Assembly (NCBI GenBank): GCA_036346375.1 | Contig: CM070505.1 | Coordinates: 51,210,626-51,274,625, forward strand | Direction: 5' to 3' | Length of the DNA: 64,000 bases | From: Guadua angustifolia | Lineage: Eukaryota; Streptophyta; Magnoliopsida; Poales; Poaceae | Part shown: piece after piece, positions 1 through 9,718 of the stretch | Layout: each line of letters opens with the position of its first letter | Position numbering within the stretch: position 1 is the first letter of the stretch | Translations under genes and position numbers: made by a program | The notes under the pieces: model-generated | What the model saw: the letters and a program-made list of their open reading frames with translations, nothing else | Told to the model about the DNA's origin: nothing | The model's database searches: none

Positions 1-149
1 TAAATAAATAAATGCACCATAGTTCTCTTCTCTAAACTTGTTCCGAGCGGTCAAATAGTTACGTAAATTCCAAAATTGCATATCTAACGCCCTTGTTTTT
101 ACTACCATTCACATTAATTGTTCTCTAGCAAATGACTCAACCGATACAA

Positions 150-350
150 AAACCAACACGACAATACATGACCACAGCTTGCCTTGTGATTCAGGCAACT
201 GAAGAAATTGCGGTTGGGGTTGGTCTTCTGTGCCAGATCGACGTGAACCTCATCATCAGATCCCTGATGCATTCGCAGCACAGCAAACAGAGGAACCGGC
301 CGTTTCCCCCTGCTCCGACATGAAGACGATGAGCTCGAAGATCCAACCAT
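150..350 (-). pseudogene. Possible GRF-type zinc-finger exon fragment
   Basis: A minus-strand frame opens with a Met followed by a serine-rich stretch (MVGSSSSSSS) and a basic patch. It then holds the segment NPNRNFFSCLNH and a nearby SCG. The NP-x-R-x-F-x-x-C pattern is the core of GRF zinc fingers, which occur in many short, Ser-rich grass proteins of unknown function. The first pair of zinc-binding cysteines is not in this frame, so the copy may be frameshifted or the match may be chance. No downstream exon was found; a SMART element sits just to the right. The identification is an inference from a short motif. Confidence 0.33.
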
Positions 351-446
351 TTTGGCGCCGATTGAGAGCAAGAACAAGCTCCATAACAGGAGTTGGATGG
401 AGGAGCAAGAGTAGTAGGGTGAGATTTGGGGAATAGCCAAGGTCAC

Positions 447-527
447 TGTTGAAGTATAAGTAAATTACCCATCTTTTCTCGTTAGCTCAAGTTTTTGAGT
501 GAACTAGTTAGTGCATGCAACTCAATA
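447..527 (+). repeat. SMART 5' LTR (81 bp)
   Basis: Left terminal repeat of the miniature LTR element. It differs from the 85-bp right repeat by several substitutions and small indels, so the copy is not recent. Confidence 0.8.
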
Positions 528-650
528 TGGTATCAGAGCCAAGAGATATCAAGTTCTCAAGATCTGGTTGGCATAATTAAAAAAATAATTGCAGTCTACG
601 TACTTCTATTCCACGTCCTAGACTTGAGAGAGTCTATACGTGATGGGGAG

Positions 651-735
651 TGTTAAAGTATAAGTAAATTGTCCACGTTACCTCATTAACTTAACATTCT
701 TTTTGGGTTAACTAACTGATACATGCAACTCAGTA
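651..735 (+). repeat. SMART 3' LTR (85 bp)
   Basis: Right terminal repeat, directly after the purine tract GATGGGGAG and followed by the GTCAC target duplication. Confidence 0.8.
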
Positions 736-740
736 GTCAC

Positions 741-913
741 CACTAAACCATATGTGAGGACTTCTTTGCAAACTGGCAACCCCTTCCATGGCTGGCAAAT
801 TCCAGCCACGTTTGGACGTGATCAACCCGCCATGAAAGCTATAATTCCACGTGGTGTGTTTGGGACCTAAGTGACCCAGTTAAACAACTTGGATGACTTT
901 GATATACAAGTTA
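741..913. other. Unassigned single-copy-like sequence
   Basis: No ORF, repeat or recognisable motif was seen between the SMART element and the next MITE. Confidence 0.5.
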
Positions 914-1020
914 GGGATTGTTTGGATTAAGGGTATTCTATTGAAATGTTTTAGGTTCTAGTTTAATTTTTAATTAAATCTCAAAACATCTAAGAAACTA
1001 CCAGTCATCTAAACAGAACC
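914..1020. mobile_element. Small foldback MITE with TTA target duplication
   Basis: The ends are imperfect inverted repeats: GGGATTGTTTGGAT on the left, and the reverse complement of the right end reads GGTTCTGTTTAGAT. TTA flanks both sides (911-913 and 1021-1023). The interior folds back (ATGTTTT...AAAACAT). TTA duplications are typical of PIF/Harbinger (Tourist) MITEs; the tip sequence also resembles some hAT MITEs. It has no coding capacity. Confidence 0.5.
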
Positions 1021-1248
1021 TTAGGAACAAATCTTACCATAATTTTATTGAATTCACTAAAATTGATATGCATAGTTTTGATAGAAAAAAGGGGGAGTGA
1101 CAAGCATTGCATAGGTCTTTTAGCCTGCTCACCTCATAAGCGATACTAAGCCCTCTTCGTTTCAGCTTTTACATAGCTTCTGCTAAAAAAAACAGATTAT
1201 CACCAACAGATGATTCTCGAATATTTCTCCATAATTAGAAACGCTCTC

Positions 1249-1457
1249 ATTAGAACATATTGAGATATAGCTTTGTAACTAATATGGGAAGAGATAAGTC
1301 TGGTATGGCTATAGATAGATTTGTTAGGATTGTTTCCATGTATGTAGGGGTAGCCTCCGGAAAATTTCTTCCTATATAACTTCTTGTAATCCTTTGATTC
1401 AATCAACACGAAAGAGTCGCACCGTCGATTTTCCCAAAGACCTCTATTTGCTTCACA
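1249..1457 (+). repeat. Copia element 5' LTR
   Basis: Matches 5798-6006 over its full length. The first bases are altered relative to the 3' LTR tip (ATTAGAACAT against TGTTAGACAT), and the end TTCACA is intact. Confidence 0.93.
1373..1379 (+). promoter_or_regulatory. TATA box in the copia 5' LTR
   Basis: TATATAA lies about 80 bp before the LTR end and is the likely core promoter of the element. The same box is at 5922-5928 in the 3' LTR. Confidence 0.6.
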
Positions 1458-1471
1458 TGGTATCGTGAGCC
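1458..1471 (+). other. Primer-binding site (tRNA-iMet type)
   Basis: TGGTATCGTGAGCC starts at the base after the 5' LTR. It is close to the common plant TGGTATCAGAGCC site that pairs with the 3' end of initiator tRNA-Met and primes minus-strand DNA synthesis. Confidence 0.75.
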
Positions 1472-1484
1472 CTTATTGCTATCC

Positions 1485-2905
1485 ATGGCGAGTTCATCAT
1501 CTGTCTCCTCCAATCCATTGTTTGGCTTCCTGTCATGGAGAAGTGAACAAGGTAACCACATGATCCGGTCGGCGCAGATCCTTGCGGCAATTCATGGCGC
1601 TTCGACTTGAGGACACATCAACGGCAAGACCGCGTCCCCTCTCAGAGATCGAGCAGAAGTCGGGCGACAAGGTGATGAAGATCCAAAATCCAGCTTATGC
1701 AGAATGGTTTGCCGCAGACCAACAGGTTCTCGGTTTCCTTTTTGCATCTCTTTCCAAGGAGGTGCTGACCCAGGTGGCTGCTGCAAGAACGGCGGCGCAA
1801 GCATGGAAGGAGATTGAAGATACTTTCGCAACGAAGTCCAGATCGCAGAAAATCAACGTGCGCCTGGCCCTGACGACAACTCGGAAGGGTAATATGTCTG
1901 TCTCTGAATATGTTGCGAAGATGAAAGCCTTTGGAGATGAAATCGCAGCTTCAGGAAAGCCAATAGATGATGATGATCTTGCTGCATATATTATCAATGG
2001 TCTTGATGATGAGTTTGAACCTGTTGTTTCTGCGATCGTGGCAAGGAATGAATCTGTCACGGTTGCAGAATTGCACTCACAGCTTTTAAGTTTTGAGAAT
2101 AGGGCTAATCTCCGACATGCAGCAAACCTTGCTGCAAATGCCGCTAATCATGGAGGCCGTGGAGGCAGCGCTCTGCGTGGAAGAGGGCGCGGTCGTGGAG
2201 GTAACCGTGGTCGCGGCCCTCCCGCAGGACGTGCACGTGGACGCAGTAATCTGGCTAATGATACTCGTCCAACCTGCCAAGTGTGTCACAAAAGGGGCCA
2301 TGTTGCTTCTGATTGCTGGTACAGGTATGATGAAAATTACGTCCCAGATGACAAGACTGCCGCCACAGCCGCTCATGCCTATGGTGTCGATACAAATTGG
2401 TATATTGACACTGGAGCAACAGATCATATAACTGGTGAGTTAGAAAAGCTAACAACTCATGAGAAGTACAAGGGCAATGAACAGATTCACACCGCAAGCG
2501 GTCAAGGTATGAAAATTAAACATATTGGTCATTCTGTTATTACAACCCCTACTCGTTCCTTATACTTGAAAAATGTGCTTCATGTTCCTCAAGCAGCTAA
2601 GAATCTTGTTTCTGCATATCGTCTTGCTGCTGATAATTATGCCTTTCTTGAGATTCATCCCAAATATTTTTTGATTAAGGATCGAGTCACGAGGAGCATA
2701 CTTCTTAAAGGATGGCGTCGTCGAGGCCTTTATCCTCTTCCTTCAGGACCTTCAGGAAAACAAGCTTTTAGTGTTATGCCATCCTTTGAAAAATGGCATG
2801 GTCGTTTGGGTCATCCTTCAGCACCTATTGTCACTAGGGTCATTAGCAATAATAAGCTACCATGTTTAGCTGAATTCAATAAAGAGTCAATTTGTGATGC
2901 ATCCA
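1485..2905 (+). pseudogene. gag: Copia gag and protease region (frameshifted)
   Basis: The likely gag start is the ATG at 1485. Its frame fails within about 120 bases and the main reading continues in the frame that opens at 1582. Gag forms the nucleocapsid-like particle. A GR-rich tract is followed by a CCHC zinc knuckle, CQVCHKRGHVASDC (first Cys codon at 2275). The aspartic protease active site reads DTGATDH (about 2407). A GAG-pre-integrase segment with WHGRLGHPS comes next (about 2800), and the frame is lost near 2903 next to a CCAGCG site. The N-terminal break lies at a CCTG site near 1530. All domains are present and in copia order. Confidence 0.85.
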
Positions 2906-4088
2906 GCGAGCTAAGAGTCATCAGTTGTCTTATAATAGGTCATCTAGTACCTCTCGTCATCCTTTGGAACTTGTTCATTCTGATGTTTGGGGTCCTGCCC
3001 CTGATTCTGTTGGAAGAAAAAAATATTATGTTAGCTTTGTTGATGATTACAGCAAATTCACATGGCTCTACCTTCTCAAGCACAAGTCTGAAGTTTTTCA
3101 GAAGTTTCAAGAATTCCAAAGTCTTGTTGAAAGACAATTTGATCACAAAATTCTTGCAATGCAAACTGATTGGGGTGGAGAATATGAAAAACTTCATTCC
3201 TTCTTTGAAAAAGTAGGTATCTCCCATCATGTCTCCTGCCCACACACTCACCAACAAAATGGCACTATTGAGAGAAAACATCGTCATATAGTAGAAGTCG
3301 GCCTTGCTCTTCTAGCTCATGCATCCATGCCTCTCAAGTTTTGGGATGAAGCTTTCCTTGCTGCCGTTTATCTCATCAATCGCTTGCCTAGTAAGGTCAT
3401 TAAGTTTGAGACTCCTCTAGAACGCCTATTTAAACAAAAATCGGATTACACCTCTCTTCGTATATTCGGGTGTGCTTGTTGGCCCAATCTTCGTCCTTAT
3501 AATACCCACAAATTGCAATTCCGGTCAAAACAATGTGTCTTCCTTGGATTTAGCCATCTACATAAAGGTTTTAAATGCCTTGATGTCTCTACTGGTCGAG
3601 TTTATGTCTCTCGGGATGTCATTTTTGATGAAAATGTTTTTCCTTTCTCTCAATTACATCCAAATGCTGGAGCTCGCCTACGTACAGAAATTTCTCTTCT
3701 TCCTTGTGACCTAGTTCCAACTACTCATGGGGAAGTAACACAGAATGATCATTTGTTTAATTTTTCGCCTAACCATAACAATTGTTCCAGCAATACTACT
3801 GCAGATGGAGAAGTTTCTGATGAAAATCTCAGGGATCACTCCACAGCTCCTGTCTTGGCGGGAGAATCCGGATCGGGATCCCCGTCTCCTCTGGAGTTGG
3901 AGCCAGCGCAGACTGAGCATCAAAATCATCAACCTGCGCATGTCGAGCAGAGACAGGAGACTGAGTCAGGCTATCCAGGAATTGCCACGGCTCCAACAGC
4001 AGCTGCTGGTGCGATGCCTTCTACTCCTTCGCTACAACAATCGGCCACGACATCAGTCGAGATGGAACTCAAAGATCTGGTCAAGTGA
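2906..4088 (+). pseudogene. pol: Copia integrase core and linker
   Basis: This segment reads in another frame from the gag part. It carries the DDE integrase core: HSDVWGP, then MQTDWGGEYE, then QNGTIERKHRH, which together hold the two catalytic Asp and the Glu. It continues through the copia signatures FWDEAF and RIFGCACW, then a Ser/Thr/Gln-rich linker that leads to the RT. Integrase inserts the cDNA into host DNA and makes the 5-bp duplication seen here. The usual Asn after the second catalytic Asp is Trp (TDWGGE). The frame ends at 4088 and the RT resumes in a different frame. Confidence 0.85.
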
Positions 4089-5100
4089 AGGCTGTTGAAG
4101 CGACCGGGGGATCCTTTGCAGAAGAAGCAGGAGAAGCAGGCTCCTTTTTACAGCCAACAGAAGCACGACCGAGGACTCGTTTACAAAGTGGCATCAGGAA
4201 AGAAAAGGTATATACAGATGGAACAATTAGGTATGGTTGTTTTACATCATCTGGGGAACCCCAAAATTTACATGAAGCATTAAATGATAAAAACTGGAAA
4301 GGGGCGATGGATGCAGAGTATATGGCATTAATGAGAAATAAGACCAGACATTTAGTTCCTCCTCAAAAAGGTATCAACATTATAGATTGTAAATGGGTAT
4401 ATAAGATCAAAAGGAAATCTGATGGGAGTTTGGATAGATATAAAGCTAGGCTTGTTGCAAAAGGCTTTAAGCAACGATATGGTATAGATTATGAAGATAC
4501 CTTTAGTCCAGTAGTTAAAGCTGCTACTATCAGAATTATCCTGTCTATTGCTGTGTCCAGAGGTTGGAGTCTACGTCAGCTTGATGTTCAAAATGCTTTT
4601 CTCCATGGAATTCTTGAAGAAGAGGTATATATGAAACAACCTCCAGGGTATGAAGATTCCTCTTCACCTCATTATATTTGCAAGTTAGACAAAGCTCTAT
4701 ATGGACTTAAACAAGCGCCAAGGGCGTGGTACTCAAAGCTGAGCACTAAATTGCATGAGTTGGGTTTTAAGTCGTCCAAAGCTGACACATCTTTGTTCTT
4801 TTACAGTAAAGGAGATGTAATAATGTTTGTTCTTATTTATGTGGATGATATAATTGTAGCTAGCTCTATGCAAAGTGCAACATTGGCCTTGTTACAAAAT
4901 CTCAACAAGGAATTTGCTTTAAAGGATCTTGGAGATCTTCATTATTTCCTTGGAATTGAGGTAAATAAAGTCTCTGATGGTATAGTCTTGACACAAGAGA
5001 AATATGCTTTGGATGTGATTAACAGAGTTGGGATGCATACATGCAAACCTGTTAACACACCTTTGTCTGTCACTGAAAAACTTTCGCTCATGAAGGAACA
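4085..5100 (+). pseudogene. pol: Copia reverse transcriptase
   Basis: The frame carries the copia RT domain (RVT_2). Visible motifs are CKWVYKIKRKSDGS, ARLVAKGFKQ, the Asp-bearing QLDVQNAFLHG, ALYGLKQAPRAWY and the catalytic YVDDI (about 4840). RT copies the element RNA into DNA in the particle. The block is nearly full length, but the frame breaks near 5099, just before the RNase H part. Confidence 0.9.
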
Positions 5101-5790
5101 TTGCTTGGATCTAATGATGCTACACAGTACAGAAGTGTTGTGGGGGCATTACAATATTTAACCTTGACTAGACCAGATATTTCTTTTGCTGTTAACAAGG
5201 TTTGTCAGTATCTTCACTCTCCAACCACAGATCATTGGGCAGCTGTAAAAAGAATTGTGAGATATTTGAAAGGATCAGTCAAGCTTGGACTTAAGATCAG
5301 TAAGTCTTCCTCTCTTCTTGTCAATGCCTTTACTGATGCTGATTGGGCTGGATGTTCAGATGATCGTCGATCAACTGGAGGTTTTGCTGTTTTCTTGGGA
5401 TCCAATCTTGTCTCTTGGAGTGCTCGAAAACAAGCAACCGTTTCTAGATCAAGTACAGAAGCAGAATATAAGGCCTTTGCTAATGCTACTGCAGAGATTA
5501 TGTGGATACAGACGTTACTTCAAGAGCTTGGCATTCAAGCACCCAGAGCAGCAAAGATCTGGTGTGATAACATTGGGGCTAAGTATTTATCTTCTAATCC
5601 TGTGTTTCATGCCCGTACAAAACATATTGAAGTAGACTATCATTTTGTACGAGAAAGAGTAGCACGCAAGCTACTAGAAGTCGAATTTGTTTCCTCCAAA
5701 GATCAAGTAGCAGATGGACTAACAAAGCCACTTCCTGTTCGTCAAATGGAGATGTTTAAAAACAATCTAAATCTCTCGAGTTCAGATTGA
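5101..5790 (+). pseudogene. pol: Copia RNase H domain, end of pol
   Basis: This 229-residue frame starts inside the RT/RNase H connection (GALQYLTLTRPDI) and carries the copia RNase H acidic residues: DADWAG, then SSTEAEYKA, then CDNIGA. The C-terminal signature HIEVDYHF...VADGLTKPL is intact and ends ten residues before the purine tract. It degrades the RNA strand during reverse transcription. The domain itself has no internal break. Confidence 0.9.
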
Positions 5791-5797
5791 GGGGGAG
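5789..5797 (+). other. Polypurine tract of the copia element
   Basis: GAGGGGGAG abuts the 3' LTR. It is the expected primer for plus-strand DNA synthesis. Confidence 0.8.
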
Positions 5798-6006
5798 TGT
5801 TAGACATATTGAGATATAGCTTTGTAACTAATATGGGAAGAGATACGTCTGGTATGGCTATAGATAGATTTGTTAGGATTGTTTCCATGTATGTAGGGGT
5901 AGCCTCCGGAAAATCTCTTCCTATATAACTTCTTGTAATCCTTTGATTCAATCAACACGAAAGAGTCGCACCGTCGACTTTTCCCAAGACCTCTATTTGT
6001 TTCACA
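5798..6006 (+). repeat. Copia element 3' LTR
   Basis: 209 bp, TGTTAGACA...TTCACA, with a TATA box at 5922-5928. The CTCTC duplication follows at 6007-6011. Confidence 0.95.
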
Positions 6007-6011
6007 CTCTC

Positions 6012-6909
6012 TACATAGAATCAAAATCCGGTTGAAATCTGATTCTTGCTGACCTGATCAGAATCTAAAAATTGTAGTTAGCTCGGTCTTTATAATCCAG
6101 AAACTAAAACAAAGGGCCATATGTCCCAAGATTTTAGGCTTACTTCCGCCGTTGATTCTGTATTTACCGATCCCGTACAAATTAAATAGAGATAACTACA
6201 TAAATGTTTAAATACCAACTCATCAGTGTTATCGTATTTTCTTACCACAGTACATATATACTGTATTACTGTACGTCAACTCAACTGTTCCCTGAGATGC
6301 CGTGCTCCCGAGCCATTGCGTTGCCCTTTACATACATCTTTCTATTCCCAAGGAGAAGAGGCAGGGGGGCAAGAGCTTTCAACTGTTACAAACGCATGTT
6401 CGTATGTAAGAGCTTATCTTTCAAGTGCATGCAACGCCATAACGAGGACTAAAAAGGCACGAGCCCTTGGCTTTTCTAGCATCATGATATGTTTTTTCCG
6501 TAAGTTTAGTCTAGTGACACATATCACTTTATCATACTATATACCATGGTAGAAACCTGTGATAATGGCAGCACAGTAGATCATGGCCGGAGGAGGACGA
6601 CGAGGATAGGAGCTAGCTACCGAGCAAGGACAGCTTGGTAGGGTCTGTTACCGCTTTCGGGGAGCTCGGCACTCTGTTGCCGAGTTGGGAAGTGTGGCAA
6701 AAAGGCTGCCGATGGTTCGGGTTCTGCCGAGGTATACGAATGTAGGAGATGAGCTTTCGTAATTGAGAAGGAAATCAATTTTATAATTATATTTGTAGGG
6801 AGATCAAATTTTTTAAAAAATTAAACAACAGCATCAATTAAGCCCAGGCTTCGACATGAAGATGTTCCCGTGAGCCGCGCGCACACCCAATGCGGGAAAG
6901 CTGTCCGTA

Positions 6910-6912
<3 letters not shown>
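6012..6912. other. Unassigned sequence with TGCCGAG motifs near its right end
   Basis: No gene was recognised. Between about 6660 and 6735 the words CTCGGCA, TTGCCGAG, CTGCCGA and CTGCCGAGG occur close together. Such motifs are common in subterminal parts of grass CACTA and related DNA elements, but no ends were found. Confidence 0.3.

Positions 6913-6955
<43 letters not shown>
6913..6955. repeat. (TA)n microsatellite
   Basis: About 43 bases of uninterrupted TA, ending a few bases before the left end of the Mutator-like element. Confidence 0.95.
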
Positions 6956-6958
<3 letters not shown>

Positions 6959-6967
6959 CACATGTTC

Positions 6968-7060
6968 GTATATATTAGAATTTTTTAAATAATACATTTT
7001 TATTCAAATTACAAAAATATATCTTGATCTAAAAAAATACAAAACTATATCTCTATCGCC
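6968..7060. repeat. Left terminal inverted repeat of the MULE
   Basis: Pairs with the reverse complement of 15682-15773 with scattered mismatches and small indels. The match fades just after CTCTATCGCC. Confidence 0.75.
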
Positions 7061-7215
7061 ATATGGTTGAGCGACAGTAGCGTAGAACGCAGAAAAAGCT
7101 AAGTCAACGTTGATGTAGCCTCTCTATCACCAAATAAAAGGGTGATAAGCCTCTGTCGCCTAACCATTTGGCGACAGGAATATGTCGCTTTTTCATTTGA
7201 CGACACAGAGCTATC
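7061..7215. promoter_or_regulatory. Left subterminal GCGACA motif cluster
   Basis: GCGACA or its complement occurs at 7071, 7153 (CTGTCGCC), 7171 and 7184, with a variant at about 7200. These are candidate transposase-binding sites; this is an inference from repetition and position. Confidence 0.4.
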
Positions 7216-7871
7216 ACTAAATGGTTGGGCTACAGAGCACTGAAACCAAATAAATTATAAAAATCATGAATTTTTTTGAAGGAAATTAAATTTATGAGGA
7301 ATATTTTTTTACTGATTTCATTTGAAAATTCACTGTAACTTGTGAGCATTAATTATTAAAATGCAGTGTTATTTTGACAGTTATTAGAATTTTAGAGTTC
7401 AAACCAAGGTTCAATAAATTCAGAAAATTTCATATTTGTCAGTGATAATTCATGTAGTATTTTACAAAATTATTTGTCAGTTATTGAATTTTGTTGTTCC
7501 TCATTCTCTTTGGATGTGCAACAAATTTGATGACAAATTATAGTAAAACATTCAATAAAACCCGATATTGATATTACAAAGTGCAGTAAGTACAACAACT
7601 ACAACGGCATGGTATGTGAACTATACCTAAGATACATGCATGCCTTAAGGAATTCATAAATCTGGGATACAACATAGGTACATACCTCTAGTGAAAGACT
7701 AAGTCACAAAACCATACATTCTATGGCCATGGTTATCGAAATAGGTCGCTACAATAAAAATAACAATAGTTATCTATTGGTTCCTGACGGGGTACTATGT
7801 TTGCATATCTGATAGGGTTTAATGTAATGTCATCGTCAGGATTCGGAGGACTCCGAGAACGCAAGGTTCAT

Positions 7872-8150
7872 GGTCTAGGTGGTATGAAATTATCATCATC
7901 GTCGTCATTTGTATAGTTAGAAGCTAACTATCCTTCAGTGCTGGTTGAACGATCTCTTGTATTGTTGCTTGAACAACCTGCTATTTAGTGCTTGAACGGT
8001 CTGTTGTGATAGTGCTTGAATGTCGAGGTCTATGTGGCATGAAATCGTCATCATCATCGTCATCATCATTTGTATAGTTAGGAGCAAATCTTCCTTCAGT
8101 GGTGGCTAAACGTTCTCTTGAACTTTCTGCTACAACAGTACTGGGTGAAC
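7872..8150. repeat. 155-bp tandem duplication coding an Asp-rich tract
   Basis: The sequence starting GGTCTAGGTGG at 7872 is repeated from 8027 (GGTCTATGTGG), both with ATCATC/GTC runs and TTTGTATAGTTAG. On the minus strand the right copy encodes a run of eight Asp residues in the Myb/SANT-like gene. The left copy lies beyond that gene's stop. Confidence 0.7.
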
Positions 8151-8718
8151 CTCTATCCCTCCATTTAGATCTTCTGTGTCTTCTACATGAACCATGCATC
8201 ATACCCCCACCAAAGAGCATATACATCATTACGAATTCTGGGATATTTTTGTTCAATAACTCTTTATCCTCTGGGAATAACTAATACACAAGATGAGTAT
8301 ACGAATTAGTGAACTTATGGATAATGCTAAAAAGATTAGTAAGGTGAACAAATAGGAAATAACTAACTATAATATGCTCTGCATACTGATCGGGTAGCAT
8401 CAGTTACCTATAAAATCTCATAGAGAAACCTGTAATAGAAGAGTGGTTGGCTAGTTCGCACACCCTGAAATACTCTTGACGCCACCCTTGCAAGTGCGCC
8501 TTAAGGTCATCAGAGGTTACAAGGTTTAGGCTAGAGGTTGTCACTTTATGCCTCGGTAATATCGGACGCCATTTTTGCAACTTGGACACCATTTTACTTA
8601 GGTTCTCCTCTTTGAACGGAACATCCTTCCCATTACACATTACCTTCAACGTGTAATGAAGGCCTACGCTGCTCATATTAGGTGTCCATGAGACTACTCT
8701 GCTAGAGGATCTAGCCAT
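7981..8718 (-). CDS. Myb/SANT-like accessory protein of the MULE
   Basis: Two minus-strand frames, 8718-8404 and 8256-7981, fit exons of one gene, with roughly 150 bases between them that could be an intron. The first begins MARSSSRVVSWTPNMS and continues with FKEENLSKMVSKL and a LQGWRQEYFRVCEL segment. This spacing is that of the Myb/SANT-like DNA-binding domain common in plant transposon-linked proteins. The second has a PEDKELLNKNIPEF-type segment that normally follows that domain, then a basic patch and an Asp-run. It may bind DNA for the element. The family call is from pattern memory only; the splice sites were not proven. Confidence 0.5.
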
Positions 8719-8920
8719 GGTGAAATGTGAGTGGGAGTTGTATTTGTGTGCCTACGGTTTGGCCTTTTGTAGTCTCGAAGTGGTGGTATATGGGCTAAGT
8801 GTTGAAAGGTAAGATTCAAAAGTGTAGACGAATAACAAAACGCTGGAGTGTGTAGTTAAGTCGAGCTAAAAAGGCAGTTATGCATGCAAAATGCCAGTAC
8901 TGACAAATATGTTGTACAAT

Positions 8921-9080
8921 AAGTGGTCACTTCAGAGTTAAAGTAGACAGTGAGTGGTCACGTTGGACTGTGCAGTGTGTAGTTAGTACATACTGAGTGT
9001 ACAGATGGGACTTTGTACCTTGCAATGAGTAGTCACATCGGACTATATTGTGTGTAGTGAAGGGTTATTTCAGACTAATA
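8921..9080. repeat. Degenerate GTGGTCAC repeats between the MULE genes
   Basis: A unit resembling GAGTGGTCACGTTGGACT plus GTGTGTAGT recurs about three times at spacings of roughly 30-75 bases. It lies between the Myb/SANT-like and PMD genes. Confidence 0.5.
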
Positions 9081-9718
9081 AAAGTTTTCAGCGAGTTATC
9101 CCATCGTCTAAGAAATAGTACCTCGCATTACGGTGCAGGTCCTATTGCAACAAAAAATAACAGCATTGCATAACCAAATATAATAAATAGTTTCATGATC
9201 ATAAAAACCATAAGTCGTACAACATATCTAGAACAGATAAATAAAATACATAAAATGAAAAGTTCCAACAATCCAAAACATGAGTAACTACTACCGCCTT
9301 GTTTTGGCTGCCCTTGCATCTTGGTTGTCCTCCTGTTAATCTGCCTATGAGAGTGGGTCAACTGCGTCGGCGTGCGGTGGTCCCTCTATGGTCTGGCTGG
9401 AGGTGCAGTGTACTCTGGCTAAGAAGGCTACATCGGCGGTGGTGCTCCGTGCAACTGCGTTGGTCTAGGCTCATCCGCATCAACAAAGTACCTCGATACA
9501 CCACCATCGTCGAGGTTGTAGTCCACGTGAGCTGGATCATCAGGTTGCCCCTTATAGTTGTTAGGTGCAGGTGAAGCTGTAAACATGGACCACTATGCCT
9601 GTGAACCTGTAACAAAGGAAGAATTGTTGAGAGCATTCAAAAAATAATCGCAAAACATAGAAAGTGCGATTAAGTACTGACCTCCGGTGTAAGCGGCTAG
9701 ACCAACATGTCCAGCAGC

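Larger units (their letters stand above)
447..735 (+). mobile_element. Complete SMART-like miniature LTR retrotransposon (TRIM)
   Basis: Two direct repeats, 447-527 and 651-735, both start TGTT(G/A)AAGTATAAGTAAATT and both contain ATGCAACTCA near the end. A primer-binding site matching initiator tRNA-Met (TGGTATCAGAGCC, 528-540) follows the left repeat directly. A purine tract (GATGGGGAG, 642-650) precedes the right one. The element is 289 bp long, has no coding capacity and is flanked by a GTCAC duplication (442-446 and 736-740). Size, PBS and layout fit the grass SMART family, a non-autonomous LTR element reported to lie often in or near genes. The termini read TG...TA instead of the usual TG...CA in both LTRs. 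Confidence 0.85.
1249..6006 (+). mobile_element. Ty1/copia LTR retrotransposon, complete but broken (Ale/Retrofit-like)
   Basis: The element is 4758 bp with 209-bp LTRs (1249-1457 and 5798-6006), a 5-bp target duplication CTCTC (1244-1248 and 6007-6011), a tRNA-iMet-type PBS and a purine tract. The internal order gag-protease-integrase-RT-RNase H defines copia. Short LTRs, total size and the gag style suggest the Ale/Retrofit lineage, which is an inference. The two LTRs differ by about five substitutions and a few one-base indels over 209 bp, so insertion is fairly recent. The 5' LTR tip has lost its TG. At least three frame changes interrupt gag-pol; each is consistent with loss of one base, and some may be sequencing errors. 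Confidence 0.95.

Noticed and set aside
6640..6735. CACTA element end suggested by TGCCGAG words
   Set aside because: No CACTA/TAGTG terminus, inverted repeat or 3-bp duplication found; only the motif is present.
9128..9636. Several open frames as extra MULE genes
   Set aside because: Short, without domain, and on both strands; more likely the end of the PMD gene and spacer.
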